A DNA stretch of 64,000 bases from the NCBI GenBank assembly GCA_001599975.1, contig BCIO01000001.1:2890293-2954292 (forward strand), in the 5' to 3' direction. This stretch comes from Cystobasidiopsis lactophilus (Eukaryota > Basidiomycota > Agaricostilbomycetes > Agaricostilbales > Chionosphaeraceae). How positions within the stretch are numbered: the first letter of the stretch is position 1; the number at the start of each line of letters is the position of its first letter. Shown here in pieces: positions 33,427 to 44,867 of this stretch. The notes under the pieces were generated by a model. It had not been told where the DNA came from. It made no database searches and saw only the letters and a program-made list of their open reading frames with translations. Both the position numbers and the translations under genes were made by a program.

Positions 33427-34745
33427 TTACAGGTCTTTTCGAATTGGTGCCCGTTGTCCCCCCAACCGAACGCTTTCCATGGTCTCGCCGCCGGATCCAA
33501 CTGCGACTGGGTGCTTGGCTCTCGGAAAGGCCCCCGAGAGGCTTGCCACATCGTCCGGAGGAAGCTGCGCTGTTTTGGAAACGTATTCGCGCGTGGGCTT
33601 CAGCTGGCCGGCGGCGTAGAGGTGCTGCTGCTTCTCGAGGTCGTGTGCCCACTGGATTTTCGTTAGCCAAAAGTTCACCGGTATGAGCACCACGGTCCCC
33701 ACCATTGCTGCCCCGATCCTGTTCGAGATGGAGAATATCAAGCCTGCCAGCGGGATCCGTTCTGCTAGGGCCGCGGCGAATCCAAAGGCTCGGAACTGAT
33801 ACTGCCGCTCCACAACGAAAAGCTCTTGCTGGAAGGGGTCCATTCTTTTGGCTGCAAAGTAGGGCTTGTGCAAGCTCTTGGCCAAGGTGAGGCTGCGAAG
33901 GTAGGCCGTCACCAATAGAGTGATCGAGGGAATGAAGGCTACAGGCATCAAAAGAACTGTACGCGAATGCCATCAGTTTAAGTCCTTGAGCACGTTCAAG
34001 CCACCTTACACCTGATCACAAGCATCCGTACGATAGGTCCGGCCATTTTGTCGAGCCAAGAAGCCTTTTCCAGTGCCCGTTTGGCGCGATCCAAAGGAGG
34101 GAGGGCCCACTCTTCGACGTAGGGTTGCCAGAAATCCTTGCTCTTGCCTCTGGACGCGATCGTTGCTTCGTATGCATGGGCGCGTGCTTTTTTAAGCTCC
34201 CTGCCGACCCAGTACTCCAGGAGCATGCTGCATTGGCCCAAAACGAAAACGAGTGTCGTGTATGTCACGATTGACATGCCCAGGAACTGCAGGAGCAGGG
34301 TGTCAAAAATAAGCTGAACATGAGCACGCAGTAGCCTCAACACAAGCCCACGTTGAGAGTCGTCTCGCCGTCGGACGTGGAATTGCGTCGAGACTAGGCA
34401 CGCAGGCGGGCGGAAACCCACATTGGCCGTTTCGGAAGTCCTGAATTGAATAGGTTTGGCGAAGTGCTTCACCTGCGCATCCCGTAAAAGCGTTAGAATC
34501 GCTGGTTATCAGGGCTTCAAAATGGTCTTACGAAGAATTTGGTTGGAGCGTATGAGATTGGAGCCTGCGCGAGAATCGACGCATTTATTAATCCTGTCCC
34601 AGCTGGACTGCGCCCATCCTCTCACCCAGATAGCAGCTAGCAGTGCTCCCTGTTTGACTGCCGCAGCGGAGTCTCGCCAAATGGGCTGCCAGAGCTTTCT
34701 GTGCAGGTTCGTCGCATCAGACTCCGAGTGCAAGCCGTTGGTCAT
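33427..34745 (-). CDS. Multi-pass membrane protein, EI24/RRT8-like
   Basis: Several hydrophobic spans are visible: KQGALLAAIWVRGW; SIVTYTTLVFVLGQCSMLLE; MPVAFIPSITLLVTAYL; and IPLAGLIFSISNRIGAAM. The last is spliced to WAHDLEKQQHLYAAGQL (intron with GTGGGG donor), a block typical of fungal EI24-like/RRT8-like proteins. Other charged segments (YWVGRELKKARAHAYEA, PPLDRAKRALEKASWLD) lie between the spans. The start at 34745 and the exon joins between 34320 and 34560 are uncertain. The function is not established; yeast relatives sit on lipid droplets or the spore wall. It converges with the SET gene (under 90 bp between stops). Confidence 0.58.
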
Positions 34746-35053
34746 TTGAGGGACCGCCTCACTTGTCTGTGCTGAGTCGATAAATGCCAACGGCAAGGTA
34801 CAGCGGTGATACGTTCAAAAGCTCTTGGGGCATTATTGTGTGATATCGTTGGCAGACTCGGAGAGAGGGGCTGGCCGCTCGTGGCGGAAGTTTCGATTTC
34901 CGTGTGTTAGGCTGTTCGAGCAATTCGCAAGTACTGATGGGGATCACAATGCAAGGTATAGTACGGCGTGGACGATATTATACGACCGAAGGCGCACGAG
35001 AAGCGCGGTCCACTCAATTGACAATGCCACCGTGTGTGGAAGACAGCAATCGT
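34746..35053. other. Intergenic, about 0.3 kb
   Basis: Between two minus-strand genes. It should hold the promoter of the EI24-like gene and the 3' UTR of the methyltransferase-like gene; nothing else is recognisable. Confidence 0.4.
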
Positions 35054-36304
35054 TCATGGTCCATTTTGAACGGTAACCCGTCGCCCTGCTGAAGGAATGG
35101 CAGCTTGAATATGCCGGCATATTTGACGAACCCCTCGGGTGCCGTCCGCTGTGGCGGCAATTTGAGCTCGCAGAAATGTAGTCGCAGAGACCGCAAACCC
35201 CACCTCATAGAAGGCGTCATCCGAGTCCATCACATATGCTATTGGGGCAGAAAAGTTGAAAGCTGAAGGAGGAAGGTCGAGCAGTGAGCCAAATCGAAGA
35301 CAGCATGTAACCACTGCAACGCACGCGGCAGAAAGACATTGTTCGGGTACCAGCTTCCCATCTTGACATTCTCGTTTCGAACCGCCTCGTGGCTGGCCTT
35401 CTTTAAATAGAAGTTGGTGAGAAGATATTTCGGTTCTGTTTCGGCCCCGTCAGCAGCAGCAAGGGCAAGGGCAAAAAACGCACGCGAAGACTCGATGTTT
35501 TCGAGCAAAGCGAGGCCATCCCTGATCGGTAGGTGGCCGAGAACATCGCGGGCCAGGAAGAGGTCTGATTGGGGCAAGACATCGTGCACTAGGTCCAAGT
35601 TGGTGAATTTCATAGAGCGGATGGACCTGAAGCGGCGTGAGTTGACTGAAAAAAGCTCAGCTTGAGCTCTGTAAGGAATCACAGGAGCGCTAGAGGAGCT
35701 GACTGAGCACAAGCTGCGGAACAATGTCCACACCGTTGTAGAACACCTTTTCCATCCCGACAATATCTGCGATTGTCGAAGTTAGGTGGTCAAGAACGTC
35801 AAAGAGTGGGAATTGGCGCACTCGTCTGCCAGTGGACGTCACCACAAGGTCCGTCTGTAATGCTGCGCACCCCAAGATCTTGGATGGCATGGGAGATCAG
35901 CGCCTGCCACTCACAATTTACAATGGTAAGCCTTATTGCTACCTCACAAGCACAGAAGAAGGAACAGAAGAACGCACGCGGACCCGAGAGGTGGCCTGGA
36001 GAGATGAACCGTGACCGGACGCCGACTCCTCATTGGCCAAGAAGCTAGCCCGATAGATCTCCTCGAACCGAACCAACGATTCGGACCAGCCGAGCTGACC
36101 AGCAATCTCGCTGCTCATGAGCTGGTCATGAGTGAGCGTGGGGAAATGGGCATAATCGCCCTCAGGATGATGGACGCTGATGTACAGCAAGAGCGCTAAA
36201 CAGATAAAGCCAACGCAAGGGTAGAGCACAAGCTGCTTGGAGCGCTTATTGCTAGCCGACAGACTGAATGGCAGCAGCGCTTCAGTATCTTGGGCGAATG
36301 CCAT
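35054..36304 (-). CDS. Membrane-anchored class I methyltransferase-like protein
   Basis: Starts MAFAQDTEALLPFSLS at 36304. A single signal anchor (LYPCVGFICLALLLYISV, about residues 27-44) precedes a lumenal-type domain. Motifs after splicing: VRSITDGPCGDVHWQ (AdoMet-binding-like), KVFYNGVDIVPQLV, FTNLDLVHDVLPQSDLFLAR, DVLGHLPIRDGLALLENI, YLLTNFYLKKA and NNVFLPPFNFSAPI. The intron that yields LPPFNF uses donor GTGCGT. This order (DGPCGD, GVDI, D-LP-DL, RD-L-HL) is that of an uncharacterised AdoMet-methyltransferase-like family seen in diverse eukaryotes and bacteria. The C-terminus is short and ends at 35054. The substrate is unknown. Confidence 0.65.
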
Positions 36305-37641
36305 ATATGTGATCGCTTCTTCGAGTGCAGCACAGAGAGAAGAATTGTTGACTCATTTGAGAGCAGGCATTGATCCACGAGTCAATCGCACGCAAAGCCA
36401 AGCGAGGGCGATCGACAACTTCCAAGTCCGAGCAGGCAGCGGCTCATCCAGGATACAAGGTTTTAAGCTTTCGCCGCGGCGGCCGCAGTTGCCAGTGAGC
36501 CTGAGTGAGCCAGCTCGCCGGTTTGCTCGCTAATTCATTCTGAAGCCTCCGGTCCGCGTGGACATGGGCCTTTCGTCGTGGCATTTGTCGCCCCATCGAG
36601 GGCGGCTGCAGAGCCAACAAGGCACGAGGCGAGGGTCCTGGTCAGCGCTTCACGCGACCCTCGGGGATGACATTATATGGTGATGGCGGACTGGAAAAGA
36701 GGAGGTATGGCAGCATGCGAGGCCTTGCGAGGCCTGACTTGGCTGGCTGGGGGGCAGGCTGTCACACGGCCGTCACAGGACATTCATCTTTCACGAGCCC
36801 GCCATTAAGGTTCATTATTTCTAAGTTCTTGGTTTCATTACTTGTCCAATAATGAATGCAACGCCGAGAAAAGCTGGATGAGAGAACAGGGCAAAGATCT
36901 CTGGTGGGCCGCACGGATCCCCTTCGCGACATCTGCCCAGATAGCGGAGCGCATCCAGGCTGCCGTCTTGCAAGCTTTGGAATCAGTAGTATAGAGATTT
37001 GAAATGGTGCCAAGCAGGGTGCGCTGAGGACAAGTCGCCGCACCGGAGCACGATGGCGATCCAACAACCGAGGCCTCCCAATAGCCGCAAATCCCAAAGC
37101 AATTTTGTACACACTCAACGTAAAGACAGCTACATATGTATCGCTAACTAACTGATTCAGATGGAAGAGCTCCTTTGGTGGAACACCCTGATTGGACCAA
37201 AGAAAAGCGAAGCACAACTTCAGACTTGGATAACCAGGACTACCGCCACTCGAGCAAAGCGTTCTATATCCAGTAGCATGCAACATCGGACGCAGATTGA
37301 TACCCATTAGTGCACAGTGGACCACGAAGGATAAGATGAGAAAATGGTAAGAAGTCCGCCAGCCTCTGCCGTGCTTGATCAGGCGCTTGATTCCGAAGAC
37401 GGGAGGGAAGGTAACGTCGTCTGCATAGATTCAATTGATATAGCAGCTAGCTGCACCCATCGCCGGACTTGTTCACGGATGGCATAAGCGCCAGCAGAGA
37501 TCACGGATTTGACTGATCTCGCAACGCAACATCACGCTTCAACTACAGCTAACAGGCCTGCAGAAGCATAGGAATATGCAGCACGTAATTGTTGATTGCA
37601 GGTAGTCCTAGCAAGGTGACTTCAAGTGTCGAAACTGAGCG
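36305..37641. other. Gene-poor stretch, about 1.3 kb
   Basis: No gene can be supported. A minus-strand frame of about 180 codons (36762-37325) lacks an ATG at its start and any recognisable motif. No tRNA-like fold was seen. This is the longest apparently empty stretch in the window and would suit a non-coding RNA or an extended promoter, but neither is shown. Confidence 0.45.
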
Positions 37642-37914
37642 CTAGGGCACTCGGGTGGCAAACAAGAAGAAAAGCAGGATGGCAAAAGTGACAACATTCA
37701 ACGGTACGGATAGCCATAGCAGATGCGTCAGCGTCGACTTGTAAGCCACTTCGAAGGGTGGTGGACTTGCGAGTACCGCGAGTGATGACCCGTCAAACAC
37801 GTTAAACACGAGACTTCGTCGGCGGCACGTTGCCCCCCTCGACCAGGAAGCTTTAGTTGGGCCTCAAGAGAGCCAACAGCACGCCTAGATACGCCAAGCG
37901 AGCTGCCTGACCAT
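37642..37914 (-). CDS. Tentative small hydrophobic protein divergent from the ISWI gene
   Basis: Two exons (37914-37893 and 37850-37642; 42-nt intron with donor GTATCT) would encode about 76 residues beginning MVRQLAWPSW and ending at a stop at 37642. The C-terminal half is strongly hydrophobic: STLTHLLWLSVPLNVV then TFAILLFFLFATRVP, one or two membrane spans with almost no lumenal tail, like a tail-anchored or hairpin protein. A preceding segment LVFNVFDGSSLAVLASPPP is compositionally protein-like. I do not recognise the family. The intron is short for this genome, and the start could be wrong. Confidence 0.33.
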
Positions 37915-38188
37915 GGTGAATTTCGTCGCTTTGAAGCACCCGCGCGTCGGCTCACTCTGTGTTGCCCGAAAAGCCGCCTAAAAACCAGCTACTCGCGGCC
38001 GTGCAGGCCAAAGACGACGATGCCTACTGTGCGTGCCTCTCTTCGCGCGTTGCCGGTGGAAAGAGCGGAGCTGAGCAGCGGTGCGTGAGCAGCGGACAGT
38101 AAGTGTTTTGCGCGCTCGCCCATACCAGGGCTCAACCGCCGTGGCGGCAGTCGTGGACAGCAAGATCAACAGCCGTCAGACGTCTGCC

Positions 38189-41100
38189 ATGCCCTCTGCT
38201 CAAGTGTCAGACGCAGAACCCACGGCCGAGGCCGATGCTGAGTCGGAGGAGGAGGAGGAGGACGAGTCGGACGAGGAGCTCGATTCGGACGCTGACGTCG
38301 ACATGAAGAGCTCCACCAGCAAGCCGCTGACCCCTCGACAAGCTGCCAGCGAGAAAAGGAAGCAAGAGCGCGCCCAGCAGCGCCAGCTGAAGAAGGACAA
38401 GAAGGCCGCTCAAGCCGGCAAGCTCGCCGAGCGCAAGACGGATGTCGACTCCAAGAAGGTAGGGGATTGCCCCAAATCGACCTCCTGGCTGAAATTGACT
38501 TGCTTCCCGCAGCTGGCCGACTCCATCAAGCGCTTCTCGTACCTGTTGGGCCAGACTGATTTGTTCTCGCATTTTTGCGACCTCAAAGTACGCTCTGCTC
38601 TTCGGTGGCTCCCAAAGGTCTAGTTGCGGGTCTCATTAAGATGTTCTGGTTTGCAGAAAGAGCGCGACCCCAGCTTCGCGGCTATGCTGGAAGAAGCTGA
38701 GACCAAAGTGGCCGACCAGAAGAAGAACAAGACCAAGCGCGAGGCCAACAGGCGTGGACGCAAGACGGAGAAGGAAGAGGATGCCGAGCTTCTCAAGGAC
38801 GAAGAGGCCGAAACGGATGACGATCCGGACGCGGCTTTCATCTTCACGGAGTCGCCTGTTTGTGCGTTGCCTGTGCTCATCCGTCTCGTGCTGTGCATCA
38901 CTTACAAGCCCGTCGTGAACGCACAGTCGTCAAAGGTGGCACTATGCGCGACTACCAGGTCCAAGGCCTCAACTGGATGGTCGGCTTGCACCACAACGGC
39001 ATCAACGGCATCCTGGCCGACGAGATGGTGCGCATCTCCTTCTGCGTCCTTCCCAGCTCTCCACTCATGCGCTTGCTATCAGGGCTTGGGCAAGACCCTA
39101 CAGACCATCTCCTTCCTGGGCTACCTCAAATTTGTCCGCGGCATTACCGGCCCTCATTTGGTCGTTGTCCCGAAGTCAACGCTGGACAATTGGTCCCGCG
39201 AGTTTGCCCACTGGGTTCCTGGCTTCAACCTGGTCATGCTGAAAGGAACCAAAGAAGAGAGGGTTTGTTCATCTGCTCGCTTGAGTTGCTCAGCGAAAGC
39301 GCTCATGCTTTCTGCCGCAGAGCGCCTCCATTCAAGAGTTCATTCTCACGCAAGACTTTGACATCTGCTTGACCTCTTACGAAATCTGCCAGCGTGAGAA
39401 GGCAAGCCTCAAGAAGATCTCGTGGGAGTACATCATCATCGACGAAGCGCACCGCATCAAGAACGTGAACTCGATTCTGTCCCAGATCGTCCGCCTCTTC
39501 AACTCGACCAACCGGCTTCTGATCACCGGCACGCCCTTGCAGAACGACCTTCACGAGCTCTGGTCGCTGCTCAACTTCCTCCTGCCCGATGTCTTCTCCA
39601 ACGTGGAGGACTTTGACTCCTGGTTCTCGGCACAAGCGGGCGACGACGAGGACAAAGCTAAAGACAATGCGGATACCGTCGTTCAGCAGCTGCACAAGGT
39701 CCTCCGGCCTTTCCTGCTCCGCCGTGTCAAGGCCGACGTCGAGAAGACCTTGTTGCCCAAGCGCGAGATCAACATTTACATCCCGCTTACCGAAATGCAG
39801 CGGAAGTGGTACCGGTCTCTCTTGGAGAAGGACATCGACGCCGTCAACGGTGCGCGCTTTTGATCGTTTTTCTGCTTTCGTCGCTGATTTCGCGTATGCT
39901 GCTCCAGGCATTGGCAATAAGAAGGAAGGCAAGACCCGCTTGCTCAACATTGTCATGCAGCTCCGCAAGTGTTGCAACCACCCATACTTGTTTGACGGCG
40001 CTGTCAGTCTTTTACTGGGCTCCCGACTTTCCAGCGCTTACAAACCTTATCGTACAGGAGCCCGGCCCACCCTACACCACCGACGAGCACCTTATCTACA
40101 ACTCGGGCAAGATGGTTGTGCTGGACAAGCTGCTCAAATCGATGAAGGCCAAGGGCTCGCGCGTCTTGATCTTTTCCCAGATGTCGCGCGTTCTCGACAT
40201 TTTGGAGGACTACTGCATGTTCCGCGAGTACGAGTACTGCCGCTTGGATGGCGGCACGGACCACGACGACCGCATGGCTGCCATTGATGCCTACAACAAA
40301 CCAGACTCGGAGAAGTTTGTCTTCCTCTTGACCACGCGCGCCGGTGGCCTCGGCATCAACCTCACCACCGCCGACATTGTTGTCCTGTTCGACAGCGATT
40401 GGTAGGTCTTCCCTGTACGCGCCGTCGGCTTCCGCCGTTGCTCACTCGCGCGCGAAACTTGGCAGGAACCCGCAAGCGGACCTCCAGGCCATGGACCGCG
40501 CCCATCGCATTGGTCAAAAGAAACAGGTCTACGTCTTCCGCCTGGTGACTGAAGTGAGTGGCTTACAACCAGCGTTGTTTGGCTTGCCGGGCCAGTCGCT
40601 GAGCTTCCCAACAGAATGCGGTAGAGGAAAAGGTGCTCGAGCGCGCGGCGCAAAAGCTGCGGTTGGACCAGCTGGTCATCCAACAAGGCCGGTCGGCCCC
40701 CTCCAAGTCTGGGACGTCCAAGGACGAGATCCTCGAAATGATCCAGCATGGCGCCGAGAAGATCATCAACAGCACGGACAACATCAACATCGACGAAGAC
40801 ATCGACGCGATCATCAAGTCAGGCGAAGAACGGACCGCAGCGCTGAACGAGAAATACGCCAATCTCAACATTCACGACCTGGCGAACTTCACCTCGGACT
40901 CGGCGACGCAGAACTGGGAAGGCGAGCAGTTTGGCCGCAAGAAGAAGCTTGGCCATTTGTGGATCGAGCCGAGCAAGCGCGAGCGCAAGACAACCAACTC
41001 TTACTCGGTTGACGGCTACTACCGCGATGCCATGCGCACTGGAGAGCGCCGCGGCGGAGCCAACAAGGCTCCTCGCCCCCCTTTCTCCAAGCGCTCCGAC

Positions 41101-42440
41101 TTCCAGTTCTTTCCTCCTCGCTACAACGAGTTGCAAGAGAAAGAGACCCTTTGGTACCGCGTGCGTGTTGTTTCGGCGAAGGTGGAGGTGTGACTCACTC
41201 TTGCCGGCCCATGCAGAAAGAGCAAAATTACATCGTTCCATTGGGCGAGGATAAAACCAAGGCGGCCGAGGTGCTCGAAGCCGAACGCAAGGCCGAGCAA
41301 GAGGCGGTTGACAATGGTTTGCTTTCCGGCCTCTTTTCAAGTTTCGCGCGTTCTGATCATCGTTGACCGTCCAGCCGTGCCATTGACCGAGGATGAAGAG
41401 ACTGAGAAGGAAGGCTTGCTTTATCAGGGCTTCGATAGCTGGCACAAGCGTCACTACCAAGCCTTCATCCGCGGCTGCGAGCAGTTTGGCAAGTGAGTGC
41501 TTGTTTTGCCTTCGGACCGATTCCGCGAGACTTACGACTTGGCAAGGACAAACTGGGCGGGCATTCATCAGGAGCTATCGGAGAAGACTGTCGAGGAAAT
41601 TGCGGAGTACGGAAAGGTGTTCTGGCAACGATACAAGGAGGTGGAAGGTGAGGGCTTTGGAGCTTCGTCTGATGCCGCATGGTGACCTGACGATGCTTTT
41701 CCATGTGTAGATTGGGAACGCCAAATCAAGAAGATCGAAGACGCTGAAACCAAGCGCGCCACAGACAAGGACACCAACGCGCTGCTGGTCCACAAAGTGG
41801 CGGAGACCTCGCACCCTTATCAACAGCTCACCATCCCTTACACCAGTGAGTTCTGTCCAGAAGACTGCCCAGAGTGCTTAACCTCGTGCAGACCAAACGA
41901 AGGGCAAGACGTTCACGGAAGAGGAGGACCGCTTCCTGATCATCCACCTCGCCAAACACCAGCTCGGCACCGATTCCGTCTACGAGATCATCAAGCGCGA
42001 GATTTGCGATTGGCCCGCTTTTCGCTTTGATTGGTACGTTCTTCTGAGAAGTCACCTGGGCGGGCGAGACCAACAAGGAGCCCGCAGGTTCATCAAGTCC
42101 CGCACGAGCGGCGAAATCATGCGTCGATGCAACACTTTGGTGGGCTTGATCAAGCGCGAACACGTTCGCTTCTTACTTTGCTTTCCTTTGCCTGTGCGTC
42201 GCTGACAACTGGATCCCACGACAGGACGAAGCCGAGGCGAAGAAGTCGGGCAAAAAGCTGCCGCCCAAGAACATCAAAGCAGGCGACGAGTCGGACGCTT
42301 CGACGGCCTCCAAGCCAGTCAAGGGCGGCAAAGGTCCAAGGGGTTCCACCGGCACGAGCCGAAAGCGCAAGGCCCCCAGCGATGCGGCCGATTCTCGGGG
42401 CGCCACCCCAAGCGGCTCTGCCAAGCGAAGCCGTAACTGA
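38189..42440 (+). CDS. ISW2: ISWI-class chromatin remodeling ATPase
   Basis: Snf2-family ATPase that slides and spaces nucleosomes. About sixteen introns. Order: an acidic N-terminus (Glu/Asp runs), a coiled segment, an AutoN-like region, then helicase motifs [36 protein letters not shown] (an intron falls between M and G), [27 protein letters not shown], the RecA2 lobe [18 protein letters not shown] and [13 protein letters not shown]. The HAND-SANT-SLIDE module follows ([55 protein letters not shown]) and a basic tail ending KRSRN. The ATG at 38189 is the first one in frame with the acidic leader. ISW1 and ISW2 cannot be separated by eye, so the symbol is provisional. Confidence 0.93.
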
Positions 42441-42586
42441 GACTGTGTCTGTAGCATTTACTTTGATTGTAGGTTTTGCAGAGAATTAGAGCAGAACGCT
42501 CTCCTCCACGGATGCGCGTTCGAGGGCCCCGGACTTGCCGCGAAATCCAGGGTTCGTCACGGACCGTCATCATCTAGTCGCCGATA

Positions 42587-44540
42587 ATGGCACAGTCTTC
42601 CGCTGCTGCAGCGTCCAAAGCAGAGGCGAGGAAAGGCAGCTTCTACATCCCAGCAGACAAGATTGCCAACCTGGATTTGTACAAGTACTCTGGAACCGAC
42701 AAGTCGCTCTTGAGTGTGAATGACCCTCTCTGGAGGAGCAACGGGACGGAGATCTGACCCTTTTGACCAGCAATATGTGTTGTCCCCGTGTAAGGAGCGG
42801 CCAGGGTCGACAATGTCTGCCTGGGTTCACGCTGAAAGCGACATTGAAACAGACTGGAACAATTTGGTCAAGCTCTTTCCCTTGGAGATGGCGCCCAATG
42901 CCATCACCCTGCTTGTTTGCCTGATCCTCTGTGCTCGTGCTTTGTCAACGCGGGCTGATTCAAAGACAGGGCTTGGCGTTTGTGGGCATCAATGTCGTGA
43001 CGATGATGGTCTACCTGCCAGCACTTTCGTGCACTCCCAAACCGTTACTAAAGGTATGAAGCGCCCTTCCTCTTCCTTGTCAGAGTCTGAGAGTTTGCGG
43101 ATCTAGGCACTGGGTGGAAGCTACGACCCGCTGTTCCCGCCCGCTCAAGAGCACAAGCTGTACCAGAATTCCATCGCCTTCGTCCAGAACTTGATAGGGT
43201 TGGCCAAAGATCAACTAGGCGCAGTAGAATGCCCCGGCAACTGGATATACTTCAGCTGGGCGATTGGCCTTTGGTTTTACCAATCATTAGATGCCATCGA
43301 CGGCAAGCAGGCTCGGCGCACCGGCACGTCTGGCCCCCTGGGAGAATGTTTCGACCATGGATGCGATGCCGTGAGTATGTCCTAAGCACCCGTGGATGTC
43401 CCTCTCATGCCCATTCCTTAAAGATCAACACCACGGTAAGTCGTCGATGGGGTCCCCAAGACTCCAGCGCTGATGTACTGTTGTGTGCAGCTGGAAGTGC
43501 TTCTTTGTGCATCCGCGTTGAACCTTGGCCAGAATTGGTGGACGGTGGCCTCGCAGATTGGCACGCTCGCAAATTTTTATCTCACGACCTGGGAGGAGTA
43601 CCATACTGGAGTGAGGTCGAGCTACCCTAACAGCGCCCATTTGACTCAACTCGCGCGCGCAGACTCTGTTCCTTAGCGCCTTCTCCGGCCCAGTTGAAGG
43701 CATCATCATGATCATTGCGATCTATATCGTCACCGGCTTCAAAGGTGGAACTTCCCGTTCTCTTCTTCACGCATCGACTGAGATTTCGCAACTCCAGGAC
43801 CTGGGTTCTGGGACACTGGCGTTCTCACATTTTTGCGGCTGGAAGACGCATCGGTGGTCAAGCTGCTCCACATCAAGAACCTGCCTTTAAACGAGTGCTT
43901 CCTTGTTTTCGGGGCGTTCGGCATGATCTTGAACATCGTGACTAGGTGATCCCCATTTTATGAATCAGGTGGAGCGGATGTTTGACGGAAGGACCAGCTC
44001 TCGAAATGTGATCAAAGCCAGACTCCAAAAGGGGCTCGACCCGATTTCGCCACTCTTGGGCCTTTTGCCTTTCATCTTTCACGCCACGTTGAATGTGGTA
44101 TGGCTGGCCCACGCACCCGGCATTATGTCGAACGGGCACCTCGTCGCCTTCTCGCTCCTCTGGGGAGCCCAATTCGCCTATCAAGTTGGCACGCTCATCA
44201 TCGCCCACGTCAGCAAGCAAGATTTCCCCATGCGCAATATTATGACAGCCCTCAGTGTGGTCGGTGCTGTGGATGCCTACAACGCCTCGACCGGCAGTGC
44301 GATGGCGTTCCAGACAACAGAGGATCGCGCCATTCTAGCGGTGTACATCGCCCTCGGACTCGCGCTGGCTACCTACACTTTCTTCATCTATGATGTCGTC
44401 GGAGTGGTACAGTTTTCGCTTCAAACGCGATTGGGCCGCGCTCAGCTTCTGCTCTCCACCAGATCTGCCAGTATTTTGACATGAATTGCCTCACCATCAA
44501 GCACAAGGCCAAGCTGCAAGAGACCAAGAAGGCCCGGTGA
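42587..44540 (+). CDS. sn-1,2-diacylglycerol choline/ethanolamine phosphotransferase
   Basis: Last step of the Kennedy pathway, making PC or PE from CDP-choline or CDP-ethanolamine in the ER/Golgi. The start is [10 protein letters not shown] at 42587, with [18 protein letters not shown] as the conserved lead-in. The CDP-alcohol phosphatidyltransferase signature [19 protein letters not shown], completed by CFDHGCDA, has all its aspartates (DGx2ARx8Gx3Dx3D). Multiple membrane spans follow ([44 protein letters not shown]). The C-terminus ends [17 protein letters not shown] at 44540. About seven short introns. CPT1 and EPT1 are not separable here, so no symbol is given. It lies head-to-tail behind the ISWI gene. 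Confidence 0.9.
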
Positions 44541-44867
44541 ACTGACTAGCAGTCTCGATGGGAGGCGTAGGACCACAAGGGCGTGGCAAACAGGCTGCAC
44601 CGCTTCGCGAGTTTGCGCAGTGTCGTCGCCTGAATTTTCTTTGTTACAGTCCGAGCTCTTGCCTTGCCGGCCTGTCCAGTTCGCTCCACACCGGTAGCTG
44701 GAGGTTGTTGAGCACCCTAAAATCTGTCTCGGGATCTATCGCCTGCACGGAGCATCTCAGCCTTTGGGGGCTCTTTTGAACTCCGTGGAAGGAAGAGGGG
44801 TTCTCCTGCCTTGCGCTTCTGTGGCAGTCGGTCTTCTCCTGGACGACCAATAAGCCAACGAATCGCC

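Noticed and set aside
36762-37325. A minus-strand open frame of about 187 codons
   Set aside because: Its first codon is GTG, it has no recognisable motif, and the composition looks random.
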